A stretch of DNA of 64,000 nt from CAWCDJ01 sp963796675 (GTDB lineage: Bacteria > Acidobacteriota > Terriglobia > Bryobacterales > Bryobacteraceae), in NCBI GenBank assembly GCA_963796675.1, contig CAWCMS010000008.1:1-64000 (forward strand), written 5' to 3'. Position numbers and translations under genes: made by a program. How positions within the stretch are numbered: position 1 is the stretch's first letter; each line of letters opens with the position of its first letter. Below, piece by piece: positions 9,718-18,885 of this stretch. The notes under the pieces are model-generated. The model saw only the letters and a program-made list of their open reading frames with translations, was not told the origin of the DNA and did no database searches.

Positions 9718-12021
9718 TCAACCTACGGTGAGAATCACGGTCTGGAGATCCGCATCGCCGGACGAGTTTCCGATCATGATTTCGAACTCGCCCGCCTCCA
9801 CCACGCGCTCCATCCGGATGTCATAGAAGGACAACTGCGCCGGCCCGATCTCGAACTCCACTGCCGCGGTCTCGTCGGGATCGAGGAATACCCGCCGGAA
9901 TCCCTTCAGTTCCTTGATCGGCCGAGTGACGGTACTGAATCGGTCGCGGATATACATCTGCACGACTTCGCTGCCCGACCGCTTGCCCGTGTTGGTGACG
10001 TGGGCCCGGACGCGAGTGGTCTCGTCAGCCTGTATGGTCTCCTTCACCAGTTGCACCTCGCGGATTTCGAAGGTGGAATAGCTCAGGCCGTAACCGAATG
10101 GGTATAGGGGTGAGATGTCGTCGAACAAGTAACCCCGCCGCGCCGTGGGCTTGTAGTTGTAGAAGCACGGCAAATGACCGGCGGACCGGGGGAAGCTCAT
10201 CGGCAGCTTACCGCCCGGATTGAAGTCTCCGAACAGAACGTCCGCCACCGCGCGTCCGGTCTCCTGGCCCAGGTACCAGCACTCGAAGATCACAGGCACT
10301 TTCCGCGCGAGGGACTCGATCGCCAGCGGCCGCCCGTTGAACAGGAAGACAACCACCGGCTTTCCTGTGGCCATGATCGCGTCGACTAACTCTTCTTGTC
10401 TGCCGACCAGGTCCAAGCTGGCCCGATCGCCGAGATGCTGGAACGACCATGCCTCGCGTGAGGTCTGCTCGTTACCGCCGAGCGCCAACACCACGATATC
10501 GGCCTGGCTGGCGACCTCGACCGCCGCGGCGATCTGCCGCCGGTCCTCTTCCGGATCGCTGAGCTTCACCGCGTCTTCATTCCAGGAGCCTGCGGCCGTG
10601 ATCTTGCAGCCTTCGCTATACAGCACCCGCGCCTGGTCGCCTAGTTTGGCCTGGATGCCTTCCCGTACCGTAACGTTGTGTTTGGGAACGCTGCTGTAGC
10701 CGCCGAGCAGCATTCGATCCGCGTTGGGACCGATCACCGCCACGCACTGTAGAGCGCCCGGATCGAGCGGCGCCAGTCCGTCCTCGTTTTTGAGCAGCGT
10801 AATGGTCTCATGCGCAGCCCGCAACGCCAGTGCGCGATGCTCCTCGGAGCCGACAATCCGTTCCGCTTCTTCCGGGTCCACGTAGGGATCGTCGAAAAGG
10901 CCCATGCGGAATTTCCACAGCAGCATCGGCTCAATGAGTGCATCGAGTTGCGATTCCTTCAGGGTCCCCTTACGTACCAGATCGGCGAGGTGCAAATAGC
11001 AGTCCGGCTCAGGAAACTCGATGTTGACTCCCGCGGCAACCGCCAACCTGCAGGCGTCCTCTCTGCTCCGGGCTACCGCATGGCCGCGAACCTCGGGGCG
11101 ACAGTACAGTTCTGTGATGGCGTAATAGTCGGAGACCACGAAGCCCTCGAATCCCCACTCCCCACGCAGAACGTCGCGCAGCAGCCAGCCGTTGGCATGC
11201 GAGGGCACGCCGTCGATCTCGTTGTAGGACGCCATGACGCTGATCACTCCGGCTTCCCTGACAGCCGCTTCAAAAGGGTAAAGGAACGTTTCGCGCAGAG
11301 TTCTTTCGCCGACGTTGGCGGGAGCGCAGTTGGTTCCCGATTCCGGCTGGCCGTGCGCCGCGAAGTGCTTGAGCGTGGCCATGATCCGCGATTTGTCGCC
11401 AAACGTGCGGTCGCCCTGAAATCCTCGCACCGCCGCAACTCCCATCCGGGAAACCAGGTAGGGGTCCTCGCCGTACGTCTCCTCGACGCGCCCCCAGCGC
11501 GGGTCGCGTGCCACGTCCACGACCGGAGTCAGAGCCTGCTGGGCGCCCCGGGCGCGAGCCTCGCGAGCCGTCATCGCGAAGAGTTGCTCCACCAGGTCCG
11601 GATCGAACGTGGCGCCCAGGCCGATCGGCTGGGAAAAACTCGTGCTGCCGATCGCGGCCTGCCCGTGGAGGCACTCCTCGTGGAAGAGGACAGGAATTCC
11701 CAGGCGGGAATTCTCGATAAAGAACCGCTGGATGGCGTTCGTGAGTTCCGCTGAAGACCGCGCGTCCTTTCCCGGGCCGGCGTCACTGGGGCGTCCGACC
11801 TGTCCGATGCCGTGCCCGTGCCCAAAGGCTGCCTGGGCCTTCGTGGCGTCAAAATTGCCCTCGGAGTCCACCAGAGTGTCGCCCTTCTTTTGCCAGACGC
11901 AGATCATCTGCGCGGCCTTCTCTTCGAGCGTCATCCGGGACAGCAGGTCTTCTACGCGTTCGCCGGGGGTCAGTGAGGGATCTCGATAGCGAGCGCTAGT
12001 TACATCAGGGATAGTCTGCAT
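9718..12021 (-). CDS. Glycoside hydrolase family 3 (beta-glucosidase/beta-xylosidase)
   Basis: This 767-residue enzyme has the GH3 N-terminal barrel, the C-terminal alpha/beta sandwich and a fibronectin-III-like tail (about 690-760). The nucleophile is Asp298 in GFVVSDYYAI. Substrate-site motifs LKHFAAHG and RWGRVEETYGEDPYLV are present. No signal peptide is seen, so it is probably cytoplasmic and acts on oligosaccharides brought in by the adjacent GPH symporter (10-bp gap, same strand). Family and context favour beta-xylosidase or beta-glucosidase activity; the sequence alone does not separate these. The chosen ATG at 12021 gives the normal family start with RYRDPSLTPGERVEDLLSRMTLEEK. Confidence 0.9.
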   Translation of the reverse strand: MQTIPDVTSARYRDPSLTPGERVEDLLSRMTLEEKAAQMICVWQKKGDTLVDSEGNFDATKAQAAFGHGHGIGQVGRPSDAGPGKDARSSAELTNAIQRFFIENSRLGIPVLFHEECLHGQAAIGSTSFSQPIGLGATFDPDLVEQLFAMTAREARARGAQQALTPVVDVARDPRWGRVEETYGEDPYLVSRMGVAAVRGFQGDRTFGDKSRIMATLKHFAAHGQPESGTNCAPANVGERTLRETFLYPFEAAVREAGVISVMASYNEIDGVPSHANGWLLRDVLRGEWGFEGFVVSDYYAITELYCRPEVRGHAVARSREDACRLAVAAGVNIEFPEPDCYLHLADLVRKGTLKESQLDALIEPMLLWKFRMGLFDDPYVDPEEAERIVGSEEHRALALRAAHETITLLKNEDGLAPLDPGALQCVAVIGPNADRMLLGGYSSVPKHNVTVREGIQAKLGDQARVLYSEGCKITAAGSWNEDAVKLSDPEEDRRQIAAAVEVASQADIVVLALGGNEQTSREAWSFQHLGDRASLDLVGRQEELVDAIMATGKPVVVFLFNGRPLAIESLARKVPVIFECWYLGQETGRAVADVLFGDFNPGGKLPMSFPRSAGHLPCFYNYKPTARRGYLFDDISPLYPFGYGLSYSTFEIREVQLVKETIQADETTRVRAHVTNTGKRSGSEVVQMYIRDRFSTVTRPIKELKGFRRVFLDPDETAAVEFEIGPAQLSFYDIRMERVVEAGEFEIMIGNSSGDADLQTVILTVG

Positions 12022-12036
12022 GAATTCCGTTGAAAG

Positions 12037-12100
12037 GCTAAGGGGGCGCGGCCCTGGCGGGCAAGGCCGCTACGGCACGCTACGGCGGCTCCCCCTTAGC
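12037..12100. repeat. REP-like intergenic palindromic element
   Basis: GCTAAGGGGG (12037-12046) and CCCCCTTAGC (12091-12100) are perfect 10-bp inverted arms around a GC-rich interior that has GCTACGGC repeated twice. It lies just upstream of the GH3 start and after the esterase stop, so it would fold in the transcript between the two genes. Its layout is that of a REP-type element; other genomic copies cannot be tested here. Confidence 0.5.
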
Positions 12101-12162
12101 TATCAATGGCTTAATCGGGGCGAACGGCACGTTTCGAAATAAGTAAGGTACGTCGCGGCAGG

Positions 12163-13353
12163 TCATCGGAACAGCCGCGGAGCGAAGTCATCCAGACACC
12201 GGCGCCATGTCAGCCACTCGTGGGCCGTCCCGGGTGACTCGAAATAGACATTCTTGATCCCGGCGTTCGTTAATTGCCCGCTGAAGGTTTTGGTCCCGGG
12301 GCCCTCTGTCGAACCGATTCCCAGGAAGAGGACCTTGACCTTCTTGTTAAAGGCCACCGGATCGGCGAACGCGCCGTTGCAGGCGGTCTTGGGATCGAAC
12401 GCACCTCCCCTGCCGCCGCAGCTTCCGCTGAATCCTCCCAGATACGCAAACTTGTCGAGGTTATGGAGGGCAGTCATGAACGTCTGCGCGCCGCCCATCG
12501 ACAGTCCCGCCATAGCGCGGTTCTCGCGGCCCGGCAGGACACGATACGTCCTCTCGACCATGGGAATGAGGTCGGTGAACATCATTTCCGTGAAGGCCGC
12601 GCCCCAGTTCGCCGGAAATCCGCCGCGGCCTGCGCCAGTCGGAGCAACATCCGCGATCGAGGGCCTGGCGATGATGCCTCGGGCCGAATACAGGCTCGCA
12701 TCTTCGCCCGGTTTGACCGCGTTGAGGTTGTCCATGACGATAATCATCGGCTTGGCTTTCTTACCGGCGATCAGATTATCCATGATGAAATCGACATGCC
12801 CTTGAGTATGCCAGCCTTGCTCGTTCTCGCCCCAGCCGTGGAGCAAGTAGAGAACCGGGTAGCGGGCGCGCGAACTGTCATAATCCGGCGGCGTGTAGAC
12901 GAAGCAGCGGCGCCATTCGCCCGTAACCTTCGAAAAATACCACTGTTCGCGTACTCCGCCGTGCGGCACGTCTTTGGCGGCATAGAAATCCGCATCCGGT
13001 GCCGGGATTTCGACGCCGCTGTTGCCCCACCCCGAGCCGAAGAAGGTCCGGGTCGCGGGATCCGCGACCACCGTGCCGTCCACCACGATGCTGTAGTAGT
13101 GGAACCCGACTGGCTGCGGCGGTATCGTGACCGTCCACAGGCCGTCCGCCCCGCGGAGCATATCGTGGGCTCCACCTAAGCGCACCTGTACCTTCTGCGC
13201 ATCCGGGGCCGACACGCGGAAGGCCACACGGCCATCCGGGTAAACGCAGGGGAATGGAGCTCCGGGAATGTTGAGCGAGGAGGGCTTGCAGCCCTTCGGC
13301 ACCTGTCCCCAACAGAAGCTCCAGCCCAGGAGCAGCAATGTAAGGGTTCTCAT
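12163..13353 (-). CDS. Secreted esterase (feruloyl/acetyl-xylan type) with N-terminal CBM48-like domain
   Basis: This 396-residue protein has a signal peptide (MRTLTLLLLGWSFCWGQ). An immunoglobulin-like E-set/CBM48-type domain follows at about residues 35-125 (RVAFRVSAPDAQKVQVRLGG, GFHYYSIVVDG). An esterase-D/XynZ-type alpha/beta hydrolase follows from about 140. The nucleophile Ser is in AGLSMGGAQ and the catalytic His in SPGTAHEWLTW. YPVLYLLHGWGENEQGW is the oxyanion-side motif. This layout matches secreted feruloyl or acetyl esterases that remove side groups from arabinoxylan. It is the promoter-proximal gene of the esterase-GH3-symporter set on the minus strand. Confidence 0.87.
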   Translation of the reverse strand: MRTLTLLLLGWSFCWGQVPKGCKPSSLNIPGAPFPCVYPDGRVAFRVSAPDAQKVQVRLGGAHDMLRGADGLWTVTIPPQPVGFHYYSIVVDGTVVADPATRTFFGSGWGNSGVEIPAPDADFYAAKDVPHGGVREQWYFSKVTGEWRRCFVYTPPDYDSSRARYPVLYLLHGWGENEQGWHTQGHVDFIMDNLIAGKKAKPMIIVMDNLNAVKPGEDASLYSARGIIARPSIADVAPTGAGRGGFPANWGAAFTEMMFTDLIPMVERTYRVLPGRENRAMAGLSMGGAQTFMTALHNLDKFAYLGGFSGSCGGRGGAFDPKTACNGAFADPVAFNKKVKVLFLGIGSTEGPGTKTFSGQLTNAGIKNVYFESPGTAHEWLTWRRCLDDFAPRLFR

Positions 13354-13744
13354 CGTGTTCTCCTTCCAATAAGGCGCGAGGCCGTTCGGTCGCCCTTCCG
13401 CGCCATCGAACTCAGTGCGACATCTGGTTCTATTGGATTCTGGTATAGTTCAAAGCTCAAATTTATGCAAGTAGCCGATTAGAAAATGGCTCGGGCCGCG
13501 ACGTTCGTAGGGTCCGCTGGTATCTTTCCCAACGCTTCCGGCTGCAATCGCTGTCATGAGCGCGGCGCGGACCTTTTCGGTTAGCAGCTCTTGATCATAT
13601 TTGCTGGGTGCCCGGGCGTTCGGTGCTACCTGAAGCGGGTCTGATGGCAGCGGCGACTCGCCCTATCTGGCGGCGCGCCGCAGGTGCGGGTAATTGGTGC
13701 AGGAGCTTTGTATCTAATTGTTCCTGGGATCGGGCCAAGAGAGG
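13354..13744. other. Intergenic region between hemicellulose locus and integrated element
   Basis: No convincing gene is seen in these 391 bases. A possible minus-strand promoter for the esterase is TTGCAT (13465-13470), 17 bases, TATACC (13442-13447), giving an ~80-base leader. The rest shows no clear repeat or RNA. Confidence 0.5.
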
Positions 13745-13790
13745 ATGGAGCCACCCGCGAGAGTCGAACTTGCGACCTGCTGATTACGAA
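13745..13790 (-). repeat. attL: partial copy of tRNA-Thr(CGT) 3' part
   Basis: These 46 bases match 44343-44388 (the 3' end to anticodon loop of the intact tRNA-Thr gene) at 45 of 46 positions. The one difference (T here, C there) breaks a T-stem pair, so this copy is not a tRNA gene. After base 13790 the match ends abruptly. It is the expected duplicate left by tRNA-targeted integration and marks the left end of a ~30.6 kb element. Confidence 0.85.
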
Positions 13791-13853
13791 ACAATCCGGT
13801 CATTGCAAATAGCTGAAAATACATTCCACCGTCCCTCCTTTGCACCAGCAATT

Positions 13854-14042
13854 GTGACGATTGTGGCGCAAGTTGAACAGGTTTCTGAACAGGTCGCTGC
13901 GCCTCAATGGTTCCCAATTACGACCACGGCAGAAGCTGAACAGGACCGCCGCTTGCGCGCTCGGGAGGGTATCCAGCTCAAGGGCACTGCAGTTTCGATG
14001 GTCTCTTCGATCCAGCCTCGGGCGCATCGAGGTGAATCGTGA
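13854..14042 (+). CDS. Possible small leader ORF upstream of repA
   Basis: A 62-codon frame from a GTG at 13854 ends at a TGA (14040-14042) that overlaps the repA GTG start (14039) as GTGA. Such an overlap would allow translational coupling, which plasmids often use to set replication-protein levels. No ribosome site is evident and the peptide (EQVSEQVAAPQWFPITTTAE) matches nothing I recognise. The frame also stays open leftward into the tRNA fragment, which is meaningless coding. It is a weak candidate. Confidence 0.25.
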   Translation: MTIVAQVEQVSEQVAAPQWFPITTTAEAEQDRRLRAREGIQLKGTAVSMVSSIQPRAHRGES

Positions 14043-15013
14043 GTTCCGGCGCCACTTCCCAGGTGAACGGAAATCGCCGTCGCACCGGACTTGAACGCGC
14101 GGACTCAATTCTGCAGGACCGTTTCGCTGAGTTTCACATCTCGCGGCGGCGATTGCGCCAGGCCGATAGCATCCAGTTGGTCCGAGACCGGCGCAACGCA
14201 GCCAACCAGCAGCTCGGGTTTGCCTCCCGACCGTTTGTCTTGTGCGGCCTGCCCGTGAGGTGCCCTCCCCGTTCCACGCTCGTTTATGAACGGCGCAACG
14301 GTCTTTTCACACTCCAGCTCACCGGTCACCCTGAATTCGGTTTACCCTGTGGCCAGGATCGCCTCGTTCCGATTTTCTTGGCGACGCTAGCTGTACGTCA
14401 GCAGAGTCAGACCATTCGTTTCAGGTCGGCCGCGCAAATGCTAGACATTTTCGGTATGGCGAAGGGCGGGAAGGAGTATCGGCGACTGGTTGCGGCCTTT
14501 GAACGGATCTTCGGAGCGACCATCTTCTTCGGCACCGAGTCCACCCGAAAACACGCTCGCGTCATCCAACGCTCCAGGTTTAATTTCCTCCGTGAGGCCC
14601 AAATCTGGTACAGCCGTGACCCGGCTCAGGAAGTGCTCTCGGGCGGCTTTGAAAACGTCATCGTCTTGAGTGACGAATTCTACAAAGAGGTAATTACGCA
14701 TCCTATTCCTGCAGATATAGAGGCCGTAAAGGCGTTCGGTTCTGCTCCAGCGGTACTCGATCTGTTCATGTGGCTAACGTATCGCTGCTTCACAGCGAAA
14801 TCGGAAGAGCGGATTCCGCTTTTTGGGGATTTCGGCCTCACGGCACAATTGGGATCAGTCGAATATAGCCGGCCACGACGATTTCGCGCCATGCTTGAAC
14901 AGTGGCTGGGCCAAGTTCGTGCAGTCTGGCCGAAATGTCCAGCGCAGATCTGCTCGGATGGCCGATATCTGCGACTCAGTCCGGCGAAAGCGGTACTGCC
15001 GACCACGGCTTAG
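14039..15013 (+). CDS. repA: Plasmid replication initiator, RepA_C (Pfam PF04796) type
   Basis: This 324-residue protein starts at GTG 14039. The central part (about 75-220) fits the RepA_C plasmid initiator family: LPVRCPPRSTLVYERRNG, LPCGQDRLVPIFLATLAVR, then a winged-helix-like AAQMLDIFGMAKGGKEYRRLVAAFERIFGATIFF, and later LDLFMWLTYR. Initiators of this family bind iterons next to their gene and open the origin. Five iteron-like repeats follow directly downstream, supporting the call. It lies 250 bp inside the left end of the tRNA-Thr-integrated element, so the element has a plasmid-type replicon. The length is normal and no frameshift is seen. Confidence 0.8.
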   Translation: MSSGATSQVNGNRRRTGLERADSILQDRFAEFHISRRRLRQADSIQLVRDRRNAANQQLGFASRPFVLCGLPVRCPPRSTLVYERRNGLFTLQLTGHPEFGLPCGQDRLVPIFLATLAVRQQSQTIRFRSAAQMLDIFGMAKGGKEYRRLVAAFERIFGATIFFGTESTRKHARVIQRSRFNFLREAQIWYSRDPAQEVLSGGFENVIVLSDEFYKEVITHPIPADIEAVKAFGSAPAVLDLFMWLTYRCFTAKSEERIPLFGDFGLTAQLGSVEYSRPRRFRAMLEQWLGQVRAVWPKCPAQICSDGRYLRLSPAKAVLPTTA

Positions 15014-15016
15014 AAG

Positions 15017-15480
15017 CACGGGACTTTACGTGCGCAGCGACCGCTGATGCGCACGAAGATGGCCCGTCTATTGTCGCAGAGGCCGCGCCAGAGACATCTT
15101 CGGAATCACCGCTCCGGACGGCTATGGCGCCGTGTGATGCTTCGGCGAATGACCTAACCTCCTCCCAACCCACCGACATCCTCTCTCGAAATCTCTAATG
15201 CGGGCTGTCTGTAGCACCCTCGATGTGGAGTGGTGCACTTCGAAGCCTCTTGGATACGCTCACCGCTCACGTCTCGTTGCCCAATTCTCTCCGCCAACAT
15301 CGGTCCGCCCAGAACGGCGAGCTACGCGCACCGACCGCACGGGACTTTACGTGCGCTGTTCAAAACTCCTGAGGAAAACAGAGATTTCCACGGGACTGTA
15401 CGTGCTCATGAATCGCCGTTTATCGGGATTTTGCGTGCGTTTCGACGGGATTTTACGTGCGCCCTTCTTATATATTCCTG
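15017..15480 (+). other. Iteron array, predicted replication origin (oriV)
   Basis: Five direct repeats related to CACGGGACTTTACGTGCGC lie at 15017-15035, 15338-15356, 15389-15406, 15422-15439 and 15444-15462. All are in the same direction; the last four begin 51, 33 and 22 bases apart, and the last two steps are whole helical turns. An AT-rich stretch (CTTATATATTCCTG) follows at about 15467-15480 and could be the unwinding element. Iterons beside a RepA_C gene are the standard layout of such plasmid origins. The 300 bases between the first and second repeat hold no gene I can support. Confidence 0.75.
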
Positions 15481-15674
15481 TAGTGCAGGTAGAGAACCTG
15501 TAATAGGGCCTTCCGACCGTGTGAACTTGTGAAAATGATCCGCGCGCCGCAGGCGGAGAAAAGCCAGGCCATACCTAGAGCGGAGTACTCGGCGCGAAGG
15601 CGAACCGCCCGACAGACAGCACTGCCGCTCGCCCGAATCCACCGGCTAGCGGGCAGACCGTCCTGAGTAAGAAA

Positions 15675-15802
15675 GGTTCTGTTGCAAACGCGGCTCAACC
15701 TGATTTGGTACGGTGTAGCGTGACCCGAAGACGGCCAATTGTTCCGCGGGCGGCATTTCGAAGACGTGATCATCCTCCTGTGCGTCCGGTGGTACCTACG
15801 AT
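15675..15802 (+). mobile_element. IS6-family left-end fragment
   Basis: The segment begins with the IS6-type terminal repeat GGTTCTGTTGCAAAC (15675-15689). It is nearly identical to the first 128 bases of the IS copy at 41584, up to the codons for VIILLCVRWYLR, and then stops matching. It is a remnant in the same orientation as the right-hand copy. Bases 15480-15674 and 15803-15978 around it show no gene that I can support. Confidence 0.75.
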
Positions 15803-15978
15803 GTCTAGTTATTGGTGGGGGCGCCGGCGACGATGCGATCTTAGTCTTCCGGGAAACGCTGAGGCTCCATCAGCCCCTGCCGTCCACGGGTGGAGCAGCC
15901 CTACCAATAGGAGAAGCGCGCGGCCGTAGTGAGCGCGCACTTCGAAGAGGATGCCAGGGACATTTTCCCTTCCGGGCA

Positions 15979-16007
15979 TTGACAGTCGGATTCGAATTGA
16001 CTATATA
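15979..16007 (+). promoter_or_regulatory. Near-consensus sigma-70 promoter for the amidase genes, probably leaderless
   Basis: TTGACA (15979-15984), a 17-base spacer and TATATA (16002-16007) form an almost perfect promoter. The predicted start site is near 16014 and the ATG of the next gene is at 16016, so the transcript would have essentially no 5' leader. Confidence 0.65.
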
Positions 16008-16015
16008 AGAGTGTC

Positions 16016-16270
16016 ATGACCGTTAGCAGAAGGCGATTGTTCCAGTCTCTTGCAGTGGCCGGTGGATGCAGCGTGGCTGAGGGGGCCGAGCCCCCTTTGG
16101 CCCTGGAGGCTCTTCGCAATGTGTCCGCCGCGCACGGAACCAATTTGACCGACGACCGCTTGCGGGTCGTCAAGCCGGTCCTCGAAAACCGCCGCCCACA
16201 AGTACGCGCACTTCGAGAGTTTGCTTTCGACGACACGGTCGAGCTGCCCCAAGGAATCTTCGAATATTGA
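16016..16270 (+). CDS. Small amidase-associated (GatC/AtzG-like) protein with Tat-like N-terminus
   Basis: This 84-residue protein lies 30 bp before the amidase gene on the same strand. Residues 1-24 look like a twin-arginine signal (SRRRLFQSLAVAGG). Residues 28-84 resemble the short helical subunits (GatC/AtzG-like) that wrap around amidase-signature enzymes: LTDDRLRVVKPVLENRRPQVRALREF followed by DDTVELPQGIFEY. Such subunits stabilise the amidase. The partner role is inferred from this pattern and the gene order. A signal-like segment on such a subunit is unusual. The start follows the strong promoter by about two bases. Confidence 0.5.
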   Translation: MTVSRRRLFQSLAVAGGCSVAEGAEPPLALEALRNVSAAHGTNLTDDRLRVVKPVLENRRPQVRALREFAFDDTVELPQGIFEY

Positions 16271-16300
16271 TCCGCGGATACCTGCCTGGGGCTCTGAACG

Positions 16301-17719
16301 ATGGCGGCTTCTGACATTACCCTTAACTCGGTTGATGAACTGGCACCGCTCCTCAAGGGACGGAAGCTTTCACCGGTAGAGGTCGTGCGCGCCTTTCTGG
16401 ATCGAATCGAAGTCGTTAATCCTAAGGTGAATGCCTTCATAACTGTAACGGGCAAGCGCGCGCTTGAAGAAGCGCGCAAAGCGGAACGGGATATAGCCGC
16501 CGGACGGTATCGCGGACCGCTTCACGGGGTGCCTTATGCCGCCAAGGACCTGATCGCTACCAAGGATATCCGCACCACCAACGGCTCGAAGGTGACATCC
16601 GCCTGGATTCCGGACCATGAATCCACCGTTACCGCGCGGCTCAACCAGGCAGGTGCGATCATGCTGGGCAAGCTCAATTTGCTCGAGTTCGCGATGGGCA
16701 GCGGCCAAAAGGGACTGATTGGGCCCGCCCGCAACCCTTGGAATCTTGCCTATTCTCCGTCGGGCTCTTCGAGCGGTTCCGGCGCGGCCGTTGCCGCCGG
16801 CATGGTTCCTCTGGCGATTGGAAGCGATACCGGCGGGTCAATTCGGGGTCCCGCCAAGAGTTGCGGCATTGTAGGTCTGAAGCCAACCTATGGTCGAGTC
16901 AGTCGCTTTGGCGTGACAGCGCTTAGTTGGACACTTGACCATGTGGGGCCTATGGCTAGAACCGTTGCCGACGTTGCACGCATGCTCCAGGTCATGGCCG
17001 GTCCGGACCCATTGGATCGCACTGCGGCGGCGGTCCCGGTTCCGGACTATACCAAAGCGCTGACCGGAAGTATTGAAGGTTTGCGCATCGGCGTCCCCAC
17101 CGAATATTTCTTCAACTGGGTCCAACCTGAGACAGAGGACGCCCTCCGTCGCGCCCTCTCCCTGCTGAAGGGACTGGGGGCGGTGACGGTGGATGTCAAA
17201 GTGCGTAACGCCGCCCTGTGCGGAGCCGCCTCGTCGATCATTCTCAATTCCGAGGGCGCCGTGTACCATGAGAAGCTGTTGAAGGAGAACGCGAATCTCG
17301 TCGAGCCGCTCGTTCGCGAACGTCTCGAAGTGGCCACATTTAACTCCGCCGTGGACTACATCAAGGCCCAGCGTTTCCGAACTGTCCTGATGGAGGAGAT
17401 GCGGCAGGTCTTCCGAGCGTGCGACGTACTGATGCTGCCGGCAGGTAATGCCGCTCCCAAATTGGACGCCGAAACCGTTGGTACGGACGCCCCTTCCGAT
17501 CCGCCGTCACCGCCGCGCCCGGACGTGTTCAACCTTGCCAACATGACTGGAATTCCAGCTCTTGTGCTGCCTTGTGGTTTCACTGCCGGTCCTCCGTCTC
17601 TTCCGCTCGGCATCCAGTTCTGTGCCAAGCCTTTCGATGAGGCAGCACTTTTCCGGATCGGCTACGCCTATCAATCGGCAACAGACTGGCACAAGCGGAG
17701 ACCTCCTTTCAATGGTTGA
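16301..17719 (+). CDS. Amidase, amidase-signature family
   Basis: This 472-residue hydrolase has the complete Ser-cisSer-Lys triad of the family: Lys82 in GVPYAAKDLI, cis-Ser156 in SGSSSGSGAAVAAG and nucleophile Ser180 in GSDTGGSIRGPA. The family cleaves amides or carbamoyl compounds, or works as the GatA subunit. GatB is not nearby, so a catabolic amidase is more likely. No signal peptide is seen. It follows a GatC-like small gene and a near-consensus promoter. The IS630 element is inserted 25 bp after its stop. The substrate cannot be read from sequence; nitrogen release from ureide-like or nucleoside-derived compounds would fit the cargo. Confidence 0.85.
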   Translation: MAASDITLNSVDELAPLLKGRKLSPVEVVRAFLDRIEVVNPKVNAFITVTGKRALEEARKAERDIAAGRYRGPLHGVPYAAKDLIATKDIRTTNGSKVTSAWIPDHESTVTARLNQAGAIMLGKLNLLEFAMGSGQKGLIGPARNPWNLAYSPSGSSSGSGAAVAAGMVPLAIGSDTGGSIRGPAKSCGIVGLKPTYGRVSRFGVTALSWTLDHVGPMARTVADVARMLQVMAGPDPLDRTAAAVPVPDYTKALTGSIEGLRIGVPTEYFFNWVQPETEDALRRALSLLKGLGAVTVDVKVRNAALCGAASSIILNSEGAVYHEKLLKENANLVEPLVRERLEVATFNSAVDYIKAQRFRTVLMEEMRQVFRACDVLMLPAGNAAPKLDAETVGTDAPSDPPSPPRPDVFNLANMTGIPALVLPCGFTAGPPSLPLGIQFCAKPFDEAALFRIGYAYQSATDWHKRRPPFNG

Positions 17720-17744
17720 CGCCTCCATACATCGTGCGCCGCTA

Positions 17745-18885
17745 GTGTCCTGAGTCAGAAATACGTTGAATAAGCTGTCGTGCTGGTGCATACTTTGGTA
17801 TGGCCATCGGACGTCCAACCAGACCACTCAGTGTGACCCCTGATGAGAAGCTGAAACTCGCGCTTCTGGCGCGGCGGCCGAAAACCAGTCAAGCCCTAGC
17901 GATGCGCGCCCGCATTGTACTCGGCTGCAGCGAGGGGCTCAACAACAGTGAGGTGGCCAAGCGGCTTCGCATCACCGGAGCAACCGTCTGCAAGTGGCGC
18001 GAGCGATTTCGGGTCAACCGTCTGGAAGGCTTGCTCGATGAGCCACGGCCGGGCACGCCGCGTTCTATAACGGACGTGCAGGTCGAGGAAGTAGTCACAA
18101 AAACCCTGGAGTCGATGCCGACGAATAGCACTCACTGGAGCACGCGCCTGATGGCCCAGAAGTCAGGACTGTCTCAGACTGCCATCGTGCGGATTTGGCG
18201 GACTTTCGGATTGCAGCCTCATCGGGTGGAAAACTTTAAGTTCTCCAAGGACCCGCAGTTCGTTGAGAAAGTGCGGGATATCGTCGGCTTATACCTGAAT
18301 CCGCCAGATCGCGCGATTGTCCTCTGCGTAGATGAAAAGAGCCAAGTACAGGCGCTCAATCGCACGCAGCCAATTCTGCCGCTGGCACCCGGTGTACCGA
18401 CGCGCCAATCACACGACTATGAACGGCACGGAGTCACTTCCTTGTTTGCGGCCATGGATGTGGCCAGCGGCGTAACGATCAGCAATTGCTACCGACGGCA
18501 CCGCCATCAAGAGTTCCTGCGGTTTCTCAACGACATCGATGCGAATCTCCCCGGCGGGGTGGACGTCCACCTGGTCATGGACAACTACGGAACCCACAAG
18601 GTCACCAAAGTACGAACATGGCTGGCGCGCCACCCTCGATATCGCGTCCACTTTACCCCAACCAGCGGCAGTTGGTTGAACCTCGTGGAACGATTGTTTG
18701 CCGAACTCACCCAACGCTGTGTGCGGCGCGGAAGCCATACGGCCGTACGATCTTTGGAGAAGGCGATGCTCGATTATCTGGATCAGCGCAACAAAGATCC
18801 CAAGGCATTTGTGTGGACGGCAGATGCCGATCTGATCTTGGGCAAGGTCGCCAGACTTTCTAAACGTATTTCTGACTCAGGACAC
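17745..18885 (+). mobile_element. Complete IS630-family insertion sequence
   Basis: The terminal inverted repeats are GTGTCCTGAGTCAGAAATACG (from 17745) and its reverse complement (18865-18885). Each end is flanked by TA (17743-17744 and 18886-18887), the target duplicated by IS630/Tc1-type elements. The element is 1141 bp and contains one intact transposase gene. The right flank is a truncated oxidoreductase gene and a second, slightly different left-end sequence (18888-18907). Confidence 0.9.

Noticed and set aside
13608..14042. A 144-codon open frame across the left border
   Set aside because: Its middle (HPRESNLRPADYE) is only the translation of the tRNA-Thr fragment; only the last part, after 13854, is kept as a weak candidate.
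15338..15462. Iterons considered as a CRISPR array
   Set aside because: Repeats are short, degenerate and unevenly spaced with overlapping gaps, lie beside repA, and no cas genes are present.
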